DNA of 64,000 nt from NCBI GenBank assembly GCA_002256985.1, contig NCGO01000011.1, forward strand, positions 89,397 through 153,396. The letters run 5' to 3'. Positions within the stretch are counted from its first letter, which is position 1. The number at the start of each line of letters is the position of its first letter. Under the pieces are notes generated by a model. It made no database searches. It was not told the origin of the DNA and saw nothing but the letters and a program-made list of their open reading frames with translations. The DNA is from Novosphingobium sp. 28-62-57. GTDB lineage: Bacteria > Pseudomonadota > Alphaproteobacteria > Sphingomonadales > Sphingomonadaceae. The position numbers and the translations under genes are program-made. Positions 44,369 through 53,538 of the stretch are shown piece after piece.

Positions 44369-45322
44369 ATGGCTACTGTCTACGGTGCGGGATCTACCAA
44401 TCGAACCCAGCGGGGTGGCAGGGCTACCCGTGGCCACATCATGCGGGCCAATGCGCCCGCAAGAGAAGCCGTCTGGGATGGCGCGCGGGACGGTGGCCGG
44501 GATGGGGGCCGGGATGCCGGCTGGGACAGCGGCCGATTATCGCCGACATCGGTGAACAGCCTGATTCAGGAGCAGATCATTCCGCGCCTGCTCCAAGCGC
44601 ATACTTATCATATGCCGCGCGTCATTGCGCACGGTATACTGTCGGTTGAGCCTGCTGAAGCGGCCAAGTTCGTCTCGCTACCGCTTACTCTCGAAGCCGA
44701 CGAGCTGCTCGATCTGGTCGAGGCTTATATTGCCAATGGCGTGTCGGTTGAATCGATCTTCGTCGATCTGCTGGCAGCGTCCGCGCGCCGGCTCGGCCAG
44801 CACTGGGAAGAGGACGAGTGCGATTTTCTTGACGTGACGATGGGGCTGTGGCGGTTGCAGGAAGTCATGCGGCAAGTTGCCCTGCGGCATCCGCCCGAAG
44901 CACCGCTTGATCCGCGTGGACGCTCGGCGCTCCTGTCTCCCTTGCCCGGTGACGAGCATTCGCTCGGCACTTTGATGGTCGAGGAAGTGTTTGCCCGTGC
45001 CGGATGGCAGACCGAAGTGCTCATCAATCCCAAGCGTCGAGAATTGCTGCAAATTATCGCTGAGAGGCAGTTTGATTTGGTTGGCTTGACCATAGCATGT
45101 GATTGCACTACGAGCCTTGTAGCTGACCTAATTTCAGCTATCCGCAGCATCTCTCGTGCACCGAAAGTCCAGATTTTGATCGGTGGTCATATGGTGAACG
45201 CCAACCCTGGCATGGTCGCAGAAGTGGGTGCCGATGGTACCGCGGTAGACGCCAACTCCTTTCTCGCGCTGGCTGACAAGCTGGTGAAAAGATCGGCACG
45301 CCTCTGTCTGCCGATCGCATAG
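44369..45322 (+). CDS. ppaA: PpaA/AerR-type B12-binding antirepressor
   Basis: 317 residues. Residues 1 to 60 are a low-complexity, Arg/Gly/Asp-rich leader with a five-fold tetrapeptide repeat (36 to 55); 65 to 175 are a helical cap, and 180 to 317 a Rossmann-like B12 domain with DEHSLG (195 to 200), the D-x-H-x-x-G cobalamin motif, and IGGHMVNANPGMVAEVGADG. AerR/PpaA with light-sensitive cobalamin counteracts CrtJ/PpsR. Strong RBS (GGAGGGG) before the ATG at 44369. Lies 11 nt before ppsR, so co-expressed with its target. Confidence 0.92.
   Translation: MATVYGAGSTNRTQRGGRATRGHIMRANAPAREAVWDGARDGGRDGGRDAGWDSGRLSPTSVNSLIQEQIIPRLLQAHTYHMPRVIAHGILSVEPAEAAKFVSLPLTLEADELLDLVEAYIANGVSVESIFVDLLAASARRLGQHWEEDECDFLDVTMGLWRLQEVMRQVALRHPPEAPLDPRGRSALLSPLPGDEHSLGTLMVEEVFARAGWQTEVLINPKRRELLQIIAERQFDLVGLTIACDCTTSLVADLISAIRSISRAPKVQILIGGHMVNANPGMVAEVGADGTAVDANSFLALADKLVKRSARLCLPIA
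44475..44534 (+). repeat. Five tandem 12-bp repeats within ppaA
   Basis: Units begin GGGATG or GGGACR: gggatggcgcgc, gggacggtggcc, gggatgggggcc, gggatgccggct, gggacagcggcc. They stay in frame and encode WDGA, RDGG, RDGG, RDAG, WDSG (residues 36 to 55). The period matches four codons, so copy number could change without a frameshift. Confidence 0.85.
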
Positions 45323-45333
45323 CCGAATACGAG

Positions 45334-46755
45334 ATGTCAGCCCGCAAACACAGCTTACAGGGGAAAATCCCCTTCGGAAGTCCCGAACGCCATTTTGATG
45401 CGCTTGGTTCGGGTGCGGCCGCAAAATTGGCCATGATCGCCGGGGACATTGCGCTTGTCATCGACGAAAGCGGGAAGATCATTGATCTTGCAGCTGATCC
45501 CGATGAGTTTCCCGATGCCAGTCAGTGGCTGGGCCGCGACTGGCTGGATACGGTCACCATCGAAAGCAAGCCCAAGGTCATGGAAATGCTGGCCAATGCC
45601 CGCAAGGGCGTGACTCAGCATTGGCGGCAGGTCAACCAGATCACGGCCGACAGCGAAGTGCCGGTACGGTTCGTGGTCGTCAATATTGGCCCCGGTGCCT
45701 GCAGCATTGCATTCGGGCGTGACATGCGCGATGCGGCGGCCTTGCAACAGCGCGTCTTGCAAGCGCAGCAGTCGCTCGAACGCGATTATCTGAGGCTGCG
45801 TCAACTCGAAGCGCGCTACCGCATGCTGTTTGAACAGACCGAGCAGCCGGTCTTTATCGTCGATGCCGACACGTTCAGAATCCGCGAGGCCAATCATGCC
45901 GCGCACGTACTGTTCCGCGCCCGCTTTGGCACGCTGCAGGGCGGAAAGCTGACAGCGATGTTTGCCAAGCCGGCGCGAGAGAGCCTGATTGCCTATCTGG
46001 GATCTGCGTTGGTCAGCAACTCCTTGCAGCCGCTGCCGGTTGAGCCTTCTGATGGTGGTTCATCGGTCATGCTTTCGGCCAGCGGCTTTCGCGAAAGAGG
46101 CGGCCAGTATCTGTTGATCCGCCTGCTCGCCGCCACCGGCGCGCCCGAACAATCATCGAATGCCACCTTGCAAGTCATCGAATCCATGCCCGATGCTTTC
46201 GTGCTGACCGATGACCGGATGCAGATCATCGCAGCCAATGCAGCGTTTGTGGAACTGGTTTCGGCCGCCAGCGTCGAGCAGCTTCGCGACCGGCCGCTGG
46301 GCGATTTTCTGGGAAGGCCCGGTGTCGATCTTGACCTGATCGACGGGCAACTGACCAAGCATGATCTTGCCCGCAACGTGGCAACCGTGGTTGGCGCGCG
46401 CGATGGTTATGAAGGTGAGCCGGTCGAACTGTCAGCGGTGAAGACGTCGGGTGAACATCCCCATTATGGCTTCGTGATTCGTCCGATCGGGCGGCGGCTG
46501 CGTGACCTTCCGGTGTCGAGCGATGCGCCACGATCGGTAGAGCAGCTTACCGAACTGGTTGGCCGTATGTCGTTGCGCGATATCGTGCGCGAATCGACCG
46601 ACCTGATCGAGCGTTTGTGCATCGAAGCGGCGCTGGAATACACGTCCAACAACCGCGCATCGGCTGCCGAAATTCTGGGGCTCAGCCGCCAGAGCCTCTA
46701 TTCCAAGCTGCATCGCTATGGTTTGGGCAATTTGGTCGACAGTGTTGACACTTGA
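45334..46755 (+). CDS. ppsR: Photosynthesis repressor PpsR/CrtJ
   Basis: 473 residues: N-terminal PAS-like domain (about 30 to 130), a coiled linker (LQQRVLQAQQSLERDYLRLRQLEARY, 135 to 165), PAS1 (165 to 275), PAS2 (280 to 400) and a Fis-type helix-turn-helix (425 to 470, ASAAEILGLSRQSLYSKLHRYG). Cys429 in RLCIEAALE matches the redox Cys before the DNA-binding domain. Only one other Cys (123) exists; none lies where R. sphaeroides PpsR has Cys251. Aerobic repressor of bch/crt/puf genes. A PpsR box begins 3 nt after its stop. Confidence 0.95.
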   Translation: MSARKHSLQGKIPFGSPERHFDALGSGAAAKLAMIAGDIALVIDESGKIIDLAADPDEFPDASQWLGRDWLDTVTIESKPKVMEMLANARKGVTQHWRQVNQITADSEVPVRFVVVNIGPGACSIAFGRDMRDAAALQQRVLQAQQSLERDYLRLRQLEARYRMLFEQTEQPVFIVDADTFRIREANHAAHVLFRARFGTLQGGKLTAMFAKPARESLIAYLGSALVSNSLQPLPVEPSDGGSSVMLSASGFRERGGQYLLIRLLAATGAPEQSSNATLQVIESMPDAFVLTDDRMQIIAANAAFVELVSAASVEQLRDRPLGDFLGRPGVDLDLIDGQLTKHDLARNVATVVGARDGYEGEPVELSAVKTSGEHPHYGFVIRPIGRRLRDLPVSSDAPRSVEQLTELVGRMSLRDIVRESTDLIERLCIEAALEYTSNNRASAAEILGLSRQSLYSKLHRYGLGNLVDSVDT

Positions 46756-46757
46756 AC

Positions 46758-46775
46758 TGTCAATTTGATTTGACA
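46758..46775. promoter_or_regulatory. PpsR box upstream of bchG
   Basis: TGTCAATTTGATTTGACA is a perfect TGT-N12-ACA palindrome, 30 nt upstream of bchG. A preceding TGACA (46746..46750), still within ppsR, makes an everted pair with the box's TGTCA, as at bchF. Its place suggests bchG has its own repressed promoter apart from ppsR. Confidence 0.85.
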
Positions 46776-46804
46776 CTATTTGGCCCGAGGCATAGGGTTG
46801 CGGC

Positions 46805-47707
46805 ATGGCGCGATCCGCAATCTCAACCGGGATAACGCCGCCTCCGGCGGCACGTGATGTCCTCGAACTGCTCAAGCCAATCACTTGGTTTCCGCCAATG
46901 TGGGCGCTGCTTTGCGGCATCGTTTCATCGGGCGTTGCACCCGCATCGCGCTGGACTTTCATCCTTGCAGGCATAGCGTTGACCGGGCCTTTGGTCTGCG
47001 GAACGAGCCAGGCGGTGAACGACTGGTTTGATCGCCATGTCGATGCCATCAACGAGCCGAACCGGCCGATCCCTTCGGGGCGCATCGGTGGGCGCTGGGG
47101 CCTTGCCATTGCCATCATCTGGACACTCCTGTCGCTTGGCATTGCTGCGCTGACCGGAAAATGGGTGCTGATTGCGACCGTTTTCGGGCTGATCTGCGCA
47201 TGGGGTTACAGCGCACCGCCCTTCCGGTTCAAAACGAGCGGCTGGATCGGACCTGCGGTAGTTGCACTGACCTATGAAGGGTTGAGCTGGTTCACCGGCG
47301 CCGCTGTCATGGCAGGTGCGCTGCCATCGCCCCATATCCTGATTGTGCTGCTGCTCTACAGCCTTGGTGCCCATGGCATCATGACTCTTAACGATTTCAA
47401 AGCCGTAGAGGGCGACCGCGCCACCGGATTGCGGTCGTTGCCAGTCGTTCTGGGGGAGCGCCCGGCTGCCTTGTTGGCCAGCGCTGTCATGGCCATACCG
47501 CAAGCCGTGGTAATCGCGCTGATGGTGGCTTGGGGCCACACGATTTCTGCCATTGCTGTTTCCGTGATGCTGGCTGTGCAGCTGTGCCTGATGCCCAAGC
47601 TGGTTTCAGCCCCGGCCAAAAATGCCCCCTGGTACAATGCGACCGGTGTCTCGCTCTATGTCTTCGGCATGATGGCAGCGGCGCTCGGTCTTGGAGGTTA
47701 CGTGTAA
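46805..47707 (+). CDS. bchG: Bacteriochlorophyll synthase (geranylgeranyl/phytyl transferase)
   Basis: 300 residues, UbiA-type prenyltransferase with about eight helices. The Asp-rich motif QAVNDWFDRHVDAINEPNRPIPSGRI binds Mg-prenyl diphosphate, and LNDFKAVEGDRATGLRSLPVVLGE is the second motif. Esterifies bacteriochlorophyllide a. Stop TAA overlaps the next ATG by one base. Confidence 0.97.
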   Translation: MARSAISTGITPPPAARDVLELLKPITWFPPMWALLCGIVSSGVAPASRWTFILAGIALTGPLVCGTSQAVNDWFDRHVDAINEPNRPIPSGRIGGRWGLAIAIIWTLLSLGIAALTGKWVLIATVFGLICAWGYSAPPFRFKTSGWIGPAVVALTYEGLSWFTGAAVMAGALPSPHILIVLLLYSLGAHGIMTLNDFKAVEGDRATGLRSLPVVLGERPAALLASAVMAIPQAVVIALMVAWGHTISAIAVSVMLAVQLCLMPKLVSAPAKNAPWYNATGVSLYVFGMMAAALGLGGYV

Positions 47708-49020
47708 TGCAAAGCAGTTTCGGATGGTGGTCGATCGTCCGGCTCGGTGCCGTGCAGGCCTCGATCGGGGCGATGGTGATGATTGCCACGTCGCTGCTGA
47801 ACCGTCTGATGGTGCTGGAATATGGCCTTGCAGCGGGCGTTCCGGCGGGCCTTGTCGCCTGGCATTACGTAGTTCAACTCTCGCGCCCGGTCTGGGGCCA
47901 CGGCTCTGACATGGGGCGGCGGCGCACGCCGTGGGTGCTGGGCGGCATGGCCATGCTCGGCCTTGGTGCGCTGATGGCGGTGCATGCCACCACCATGCTT
48001 GATACATCGCGCAGCACCGGCATTGCGCTGGCCGTGCTGGCGTTCACTTTCATTGGCGCTGGCGTTGGCGCGGCGGGCACATCGATGCTGGCCATTCTGG
48101 CGTCCGGCGTAGCACCCGAACGGCGCGCAGCCGCTGCGGCGACGACATGGATCATGATGGTCATGGGCATCGTCATATCTGCAGGAACTGCTGGCGCATT
48201 GCTTGATCCCTATACCGAGGCTCGTCTGGTCAATGTTGCGACCGGCGTCGTCGGGGTGGCCGTGCTGGTCACCTGCGTTGCGATGCTGGGGCTGGAAAAC
48301 AAGTTGGGCGTCGCCCGCCGAGGCGAAACTGCAGAGCCACCGGCAAGCTTCGCCGATGCGCTGCGGGAGATCTTTCAGGAGCCCGAGGCGCGCCGGTTCA
48401 CGCTGTTCATCTTCGTCTCGATGCTGGCCTACAGCATGCAAGACCTGATCCTTGAACCGTTTGCCGGCATGGTCTTTGGCATGACGCCGGGCCAATCCAC
48501 CAGCCTTTCGGGGTTGCAGCATGGCGGCGTTCTGATTGGCATGATCGTGACCGGGATCGGCGGCAGCGCCTTTGCCGGACGCATGCCGGTGGAACTGCGC
48601 GTCTGGACGATGCTGGGCTGTCTGGGCTCTGCGCTGGCGCTGGCCGGTCTGGCGATGGCTGCAGGATATGGGCCGGGTTGGCCGGTTGCCGCCAACGTTG
48701 CGGCGCTTGGTTTCTTCAACGGAGCTTTTGCAGTTTCGGCGATCGGTTCGATGATGGGCCTTGCAGGAGCGGGAAAGCGCACCCGTGAAGGTGTGCGTAT
48801 GGGCGTGTGGGGCACGGCGCAGGCCATTGCTTTTGGCCTTGGCGGTTTGTCTGGCGCGCTTGGCGTCGATGCCGTGCGCAATTTGACCGGTGAGGCCGGG
48901 ACGGCATTTCAATTGATTTTCGCGCTCGAGGCAGGGCTGTTCCTGTTCTCGGCCATGCTGGCGATGCGTGTGGCATCGCACAAACGGCCAGGCGCCTTTT
49001 TGGGGACGGCAGGGATATGA
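47707..49020 (+). CDS. PucC-family MFS protein (bchG-bchP intergenic ORF)
   Basis: 437 residues, about 12 helices, the PucC-related protein usually found between bchG and bchP (often named bch2 or orf428). Marks: NRLMVLEYGLAAGVPAGLVAWHYVVQLSRPVWGHGSDMGRRRTPW and QDLILEPFAGMVFGMTPGQST. Thought to help move or assemble pigments. It is the second such protein in the cluster besides LhaA. ATGA overlap with bchP. Confidence 0.9.
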   Translation: MQSSFGWWSIVRLGAVQASIGAMVMIATSLLNRLMVLEYGLAAGVPAGLVAWHYVVQLSRPVWGHGSDMGRRRTPWVLGGMAMLGLGALMAVHATTMLDTSRSTGIALAVLAFTFIGAGVGAAGTSMLAILASGVAPERRAAAAATTWIMMVMGIVISAGTAGALLDPYTEARLVNVATGVVGVAVLVTCVAMLGLENKLGVARRGETAEPPASFADALREIFQEPEARRFTLFIFVSMLAYSMQDLILEPFAGMVFGMTPGQSTSLSGLQHGGVLIGMIVTGIGGSAFAGRMPVELRVWTMLGCLGSALALAGLAMAAGYGPGWPVAANVAALGFFNGAFAVSAIGSMMGLAGAGKRTREGVRMGVWGTAQAIAFGLGGLSGALGVDAVRNLTGEAGTAFQLIFALEAGLFLFSAMLAMRVASHKRPGAFLGTAGI

Positions 49021-50216
49021 GCATGATCAGCGAGTTCGATGTTGTGGTGGTTGGCGGCGGGCCTGCAGGGGCCATTGCTGCCTGGGATCTGGCGCGTGCC
49101 GGACACAGCGTGATGCTGCTTGACCGGGCTGGCCGGATCAAGCCCTGCGGCGGCGCTGTGCCGCCCCGCCTGATGGAAGAGTTCGAGGTGCCGCAATCGC
49201 TGCTGGTCGCGCGCGCGCGCTCGGCCCGCATGGTTGCGCCTTCAAACCGCGCGGTTGACATGCCGGTTGGCGAAATCGGCTATGTCGGCATGGTCGATCG
49301 CGAGCACTTTGACGAATGGCTGCGTGCCCGGGCCGAGACAGCCGGCGCAGTGCGGCGCACGGGCACTTACGAGAGCATCGAACGCGACGGCGGCGAGGGT
49401 GCTATCGTTTGCTACACCGAAAGCCGTGGCGGCGCGATCAGCAAGGTCCATGCGCGTTTGGTTATTGGCGCTGACGGTGCCCGCTCTGGCGTCGCGCGTG
49501 AGAATATTCCCGGCGCTGAACGCAATCCCTGCGTTTTTGCCTATCACGAAATCGTGCGCTCACCCGCCTCGACGGCCGAAGGTTTTGACGGATCGCGCTG
49601 CGACGTGATGTATCAGGGCCGCCTGTCACCCGATTTCTATGCCTGGGTTTTCCCGCATGGGGAAACTGCGAGCATTGGCGTGGGCAGTGCCAACAAGGGC
49701 TTTTCGCTGCGGGGCTCAGTCAAGACGCTCCGCGAGGATCTGGGCCTCGATGGCTGCGAGACGATCCGCCGCGAAGGTGCTCCGATCCCGCTCAAGCCAC
49801 TGCGGCGTTGGGACAATGGGCGCGATGTTCTGGTAACGGGCGATGCCGCAGGTGTGGTTGCCCCCGCTTCGGGCGAGGGCATCTATTACGCCATGGCCTG
49901 TGGCCGGATCGCGGCGGATACTGCGCAGGCCTTTTTGGCCACGGGCAACCCGGCGGTGCTCAAGCGCGCGCGCAAGGCCTTCCTGAAAGAGCACGGTCGC
50001 GTGTTCTGGATCCTGGGTATCATGCAATACTTCTGGTATTCCAGCGACAAGCGGCGCGAACGCTTTGTCGATATGTGTGCCGACACCGATGTGCAGCGGC
50101 TCACCTGGCAGGCCTACATGAACAAGAAGCTGGTGAAGGCAGACCCGATGGCCCACGTGCGCATCTTCCTGAAGGACTGTGCGCATCTGCTTGGCCTCAA
50201 GCCGGCGGTGCGATGA
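49017..50216 (+). CDS. bchP: Geranylgeranyl diphosphate/bacteriochlorophyll reductase
   Basis: 399 residues. FAD Rossmann motif VVVVGGGPAGAIAAWDLARAGHSVMLLDRAG near the N terminus, GRIKPCGGAVPPRL, and VTGDAAGVVAPASGEGIYYAMACGRIAAD. Reduces the geranylgeranyl tail to phytyl. Coupled on both sides by ATGA overlaps. Confidence 0.96.
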   Translation: MSMISEFDVVVVGGGPAGAIAAWDLARAGHSVMLLDRAGRIKPCGGAVPPRLMEEFEVPQSLLVARARSARMVAPSNRAVDMPVGEIGYVGMVDREHFDEWLRARAETAGAVRRTGTYESIERDGGEGAIVCYTESRGGAISKVHARLVIGADGARSGVARENIPGAERNPCVFAYHEIVRSPASTAEGFDGSRCDVMYQGRLSPDFYAWVFPHGETASIGVGSANKGFSLRGSVKTLREDLGLDGCETIRREGAPIPLKPLRRWDNGRDVLVTGDAAGVVAPASGEGIYYAMACGRIAADTAQAFLATGNPAVLKRARKAFLKEHGRVFWILGIMQYFWYSSDKRRERFVDMCADTDVQRLTWQAYMNKKLVKADPMAHVRIFLKDCAHLLGLKPAVR

Positions 50217-50695
50217 CCCGCGCAGGCTTTGTCCCGATCGGTATTGCCTCGCTGGCCGCGCTTGGCGTGGCCATGCTGGGCGGGACGATCACGGATCTTG
50301 GGCCGTGGTATGAATCGTTGGCCAAGCCGTCGTTCAATCCACCGCGCCCGGTCTTTCCGATTGCCTGGACCACCATCTTCGCGCTGACTGCCGTTGCTGG
50401 CGTCACGGCTTGGCGCGCGGCGAAAGATGCTCGCACCTCCGACACGGTGATCGGCCTGTTTGCCCTCAATGGGTTTTTGAACCTGTTGTGGAGCCTGCTG
50501 TTCTTCCGTGTGCAGCGGCCTGATTTGGCCTTTTACGAACTGATCGTGCTGTGGCTATCGATAGCCCTGCTGATCGTCTATTGCTCCCGGCTGTCCCGGC
50601 TCGCAGCGGTGATGCTGCTGCCCTATATCGTTTGGGTAACGGCAGCCGGGGTGCTGAACTGGGAAATCGTCCGCCTGAATGCGCCGTTCGGCTGA
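50213..50695 (+). CDS. tspO: TspO/MBR family tryptophan-rich sensory protein
   Basis: 160 residues, five membrane helices. Typical TspO segments: LGPWYESLAKPSFNPPRPVFPIAWTTIF, NGFLNLLWSLLFFRVQRPDLAFYEL and VWVTAAGVLNWEIVRLN. Binds tetrapyrroles; in Rhodobacter it dampens photosynthesis gene expression under oxygen. ATGA overlap with bchP fixes the start and puts it in the bchG operon. Confidence 0.94.
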   Translation: MTRAGFVPIGIASLAALGVAMLGGTITDLGPWYESLAKPSFNPPRPVFPIAWTTIFALTAVAGVTAWRAAKDARTSDTVIGLFALNGFLNLLWSLLFFRVQRPDLAFYELIVLWLSIALLIVYCSRLSRLAAVMLLPYIVWVTAAGVLNWEIVRLNAPFG

Positions 50696-50708
50696 ACGGG
50701 AGCCTGCG

Positions 50709-50960
50709 ATGGAAGCGCTTTTCTCCAGTGGGCATGCCGCTGACATCGTGCTTGCGGCCTTGCTGGCAGAGGCTGTTTGGTTGGCTTACAGGGGCTGGCC
50801 GTTGCGCACATTGATGACCATGCTGCTACCTGCGGCGCTGATTGTGCTGGGTTTGCGTGCGGCGCTTGTCGGCGCGGCCTGGCCATGGATTTCGCTGCCG
50901 ATCGCCCTGTCCTTTCCCGTCCATCTCGCCGATGTCCTCGCCCGCTCACGAAAGCGTTGA
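50709..50960 (+). CDS. Small hypothetical membrane protein following tspO
   Basis: 83 residues, mostly hydrophobic with about three membrane segments (HAADIVLAALLAEAVWLAYRGW, LRTLMTMLLPAALIVLGLRAALV, WPWISLPIALSFPVHLADVL). No family recognised. The ATG at 50709 is 13 nt after the tspO stop; an in-frame ATG at 50679 would overlap tspO. Last gene of the bchG operon, so probably linked to the photosynthetic membrane. Confidence 0.65.
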   Translation: MEALFSSGHAADIVLAALLAEAVWLAYRGWPLRTLMTMLLPAALIVLGLRAALVGAAWPWISLPIALSFPVHLADVLARSRKR

Positions 50961-51449
50961 GGCGTAGCTTTCGCAGGGCAACGCGTGGCGACGAGGGAGC
51001 GCCGGGATATTGGCAATCAGTTTGCACAGACCGATAGCGAACGGGCGTTCTCTAATTGCCAATGACACGCAGCGCGAAAGCGGTTTCGCTGGGCTGCAAT
51101 CATGTTCGGTCCGCAAGCGCGGCAATGTAGCTGTGAGGTTCGATTTCGCCCCCAAGCCGATGAGGATCTCGCGCAGCGACCGCACAGATGCCGAGTGAAG
51201 CGCCGGTATTCCAATTGGCCCGCGAACAACACATCGTCCAGAAATCTCGAGGCGGCTTTGCCGACAGTCCAACCTCCTCTGCGACTCCGCGCCTCTGCGC
51301 GATCCCTGTCTCCTAACTTCTTTCCTGAAGTCAGGGTTGTGCTGCCGGGCCAACGACTGCCGTGTGTGCAAGCCATGCATCAGCCAAAAAAAGGGTCCGC
51401 CGGGACAAGCCCTGGCGAACCCTTGAAGGACCCACATGTCTGCGGGGGA
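50961..51449. other. 489-nt intergenic region, no gene supported; repeat-like DNA
   Basis: The region separates the plus-strand bchG operon from the end of the puf operon. Open frames exist on both strands but with no family resemblance and with Arg/Ser/Cys-rich composition. Around 51280..51310 the CGACTCCGCGCCTCTGCGCGA stretch resembles a simple repeat common between sphingomonad genes. The last part (51386..51424) is the puf terminator. It could be a gene remnant. Confidence 0.5.
51386..51424 (-). terminator. Rho-independent terminator of the puf operon
   Basis: On the minus strand an 11-bp stem (AAGGGTTCGCC against GGCGGACCCTT, one G-U) with a further GGG/CCC inner pairing is followed by at least five T. 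It lies 26 nt after the pufC stop. Confidence 0.88.
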
Positions 51450-52538
51450 TCAGTGCGTGGCGGTGCTCACTGCGGCAGCAACCGGAGCTGCTGGTTCAGC
51501 AGGTGCGATTGCTGGCACTGCCGCCGGGGTGGAGGTCGGCGGGCCCCACAACGCGGGGTAATCCTTGGCCATCTTGTAACCGCCCATCGGCTTTGCCTTG
51601 CCCTGGTGGCAGGTGGCGCAGCTGACTTTGAACGGATCGCCCATCGGGCCCTTGCGGTGCGCAGGGAAGGTATCCTTGAGCGGGGTGATGTATTCCGCGT
51701 TGGTATTGCGGACCATGCGCAAGCCATACCACGCCGTGGCGCGTTGTGGCGTGCTGATGTTCCATGGCTTGAAGGCCTGGGCGTTGTGGCAGTAGGTGCA
51801 ATTCACACCAAGCGACTGGGACAAGTGCATCATCAGCGCATACTGCGATTCGGTTTCCATCGTCGTCAGCTTGTTGGCTGAAGTCGGATGCATTCCTTCC
51901 GACACGACGCGAATGCTCTTGTCGGTCTTGGGATCGCCGGTCAGATACATCGCCAGCGAAGCGTTCGGCAGCGATGCATAAGCTGTCGCCGGGATCGGCT
52001 CGTTCTGGCCGTGGAGATTGCCGATGATGCCCTTCTTGCCGGGCTCTGGCAAAGCCCAGTAGTTGACAGGGATGGCATTGCCACGATGGCAGGTCCAGCA
52101 AGTGACACCGGTGGTGCCAACATGCTTGTTCCAGTTCTGGTTGATGTTGCGCGTCATCTGCAACATCTTACGCGCCACAACCTTGGTATAGACTTCGTCG
52201 GAAGCCATGTTTTCAGGGTTATGGCAGTAGTTGCAGCCCTGTTCTGGCGCGATCCATGCGGTGATCGCAGCCATGGTATAGGTGAACTGCTCTTCCGAAA
52301 CATCACCCAGTACCTGAACGTTCTTGTAGGCTGCGCCAGCGCGCGGACCTTCGGTTGAAGGCGGATCGTAGGGCGGGGCGGGCACGTCGTCCTTGGCCAG
52401 GGCGACCTTTTTTAGGACGATCTGGTCCATGCCGGTGCCGCGATATCCGTTCTGCGTCGATTGCTTGGGCCCCAGATCGCACCCGGTCAGGGCGAGAGCC
52501 GCGGTCGCCAGTGCGGCGATTGTTATGGTCCTTTTCAT
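51450..52538 (-). CDS. pufC: Photosynthetic reaction centre tetraheme cytochrome c subunit
   Basis: 362 residues. Lipobox LALTGC anchors Cys20. Four heme sites: CNYCH (102 to 106), CWTCH (147 to 151), CTYCH (247 to 251) and CATCH (307 to 311), with axial Met residues in the helices before them. Donates electrons to the special pair. The C-terminal 45 residues are Ala/Pro-rich. Start overlaps the pufM stop by ATGA; last gene of pufBALMC. Confidence 0.97.
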   Translation of the reverse strand: MKRTITIAALATAALALTGCDLGPKQSTQNGYRGTGMDQIVLKKVALAKDDVPAPPYDPPSTEGPRAGAAYKNVQVLGDVSEEQFTYTMAAITAWIAPEQGCNYCHNPENMASDEVYTKVVARKMLQMTRNINQNWNKHVGTTGVTCWTCHRGNAIPVNYWALPEPGKKGIIGNLHGQNEPIPATAYASLPNASLAMYLTGDPKTDKSIRVVSEGMHPTSANKLTTMETESQYALMMHLSQSLGVNCTYCHNAQAFKPWNISTPQRATAWYGLRMVRNTNAEYITPLKDTFPAHRKGPMGDPFKVSCATCHQGKAKPMGGYKMAKDYPALWGPPTSTPAAVPAIAPAEPAAPVAAAVSTATH

Positions 52539-53524
52539 TGGCCCGTACTCCCCATCCCCGTGTTGTCCAGCGTTGCGGGATCGATCACTCCGGTATCGGG
52601 ATAGAGCGAAGCATAGCCGTGCTCTTGTGCCCAAAGATACCAGTTATCGACTACAGTACCCGTCAGCAGGATGCCGATACCACCGGTAATCGTGGTGAGC
52701 ACTGCGAACCACCATGCCCAGCGATGGATCGATTCCATCGTGGCATTGAAGCCCATTGTCCAGCGCCAGAACAGTGCTGCGCGTTCAGAGGCTGTGCCGC
52801 GGTCGGTGATCTGTTCGATTTCGCGCTCACCGCCATAACGGCCCACCGCCAGAATGGTCGCACCGTGCATCGCAAAGAGCAGGGTCGAGCCATAGAGGAA
52901 GACGATCGAGAAGGCGTGGAACGGATTGTAGAACAGGTTGCCGTACCGGATCGAGAAAGCAGCTGTCCAATCAAGGTGCGGGAAGATGCCGAACGGTACG
53001 GCCTCGGCCCATGAACCCATGAACATCGGACGGATGAAGCCAAGCACGAGGTAGAGCCAGATTGCGGCAGCAAAGGCCCATGGCACGTGCGTTCCCATAC
53101 CAAGAGCACGAGCGCGGGAGTAGCTGCGCACCCACCACAACAGGATCGATGCGGTCAGCAAGAACCCAGCCAGGATCCACCAGCCACCTTCGGCCAGCGG
53201 CACAAAGGGTGAGAAGCCATATTTTGGCGCCGGCGGCTCAAGCGAGAGCCAGGGCAGCATGCGCACGAACTGGATCGGATCCCAATTGACCGAGGCGAGC
53301 ATGTTCAGCCCGATGATCTCGAATGCCAGGAACCCGCAGATCAGCGCGATTACGCCAGTCCAGCCGAGGTATACCGGGCCAATCTGCGCATGGCCGATAA
53401 TACCCATGAGGTGGTTGAAAGTACCCTTGCCAATCCGCGGCTCGCTGCCGGGGGGAAGGGCGATCCCTGCTTCGGGTTCGCCCCGAAGCTGGACCTGTGT
53501 GAATATGTTTTGATAGGTCGCCAT
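52535..53524 (-). CDS. pufM: Photosynthetic reaction centre M subunit
   Basis: 329 residues, five membrane helices. Bacteriochlorophyll and iron ligands lie in [42 protein letters not shown] and [23 protein letters not shown]. The C terminus is longer than in Rhodobacter M, as in pufC-carrying species. RBS GAAGGAGC precedes the ATG; 14 nt after pufL. Confidence 0.98.
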   Translation of the reverse strand: MATYQNIFTQVQLRGEPEAGIALPPGSEPRIGKGTFNHLMGIIGHAQIGPVYLGWTGVIALICGFLAFEIIGLNMLASVNWDPIQFVRMLPWLSLEPPAPKYGFSPFVPLAEGGWWILAGFLLTASILLWWVRSYSRARALGMGTHVPWAFAAAIWLYLVLGFIRPMFMGSWAEAVPFGIFPHLDWTAAFSIRYGNLFYNPFHAFSIVFLYGSTLLFAMHGATILAVGRYGGEREIEQITDRGTASERAALFWRWTMGFNATMESIHRWAWWFAVLTTITGGIGILLTGTVVDNWYLWAQEHGYASLYPDTGVIDPATLDNTGMGSTGQ

Positions 53525-53538
53525 CGCTCAATGCTCCT

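Noticed and set aside
50946-51437. 163-codon minus-strand frame in the 51-kb gap
   Set aside because: No recognisable domain, odd Arg/Cys/Ser-rich composition and overlap with the puf terminator.
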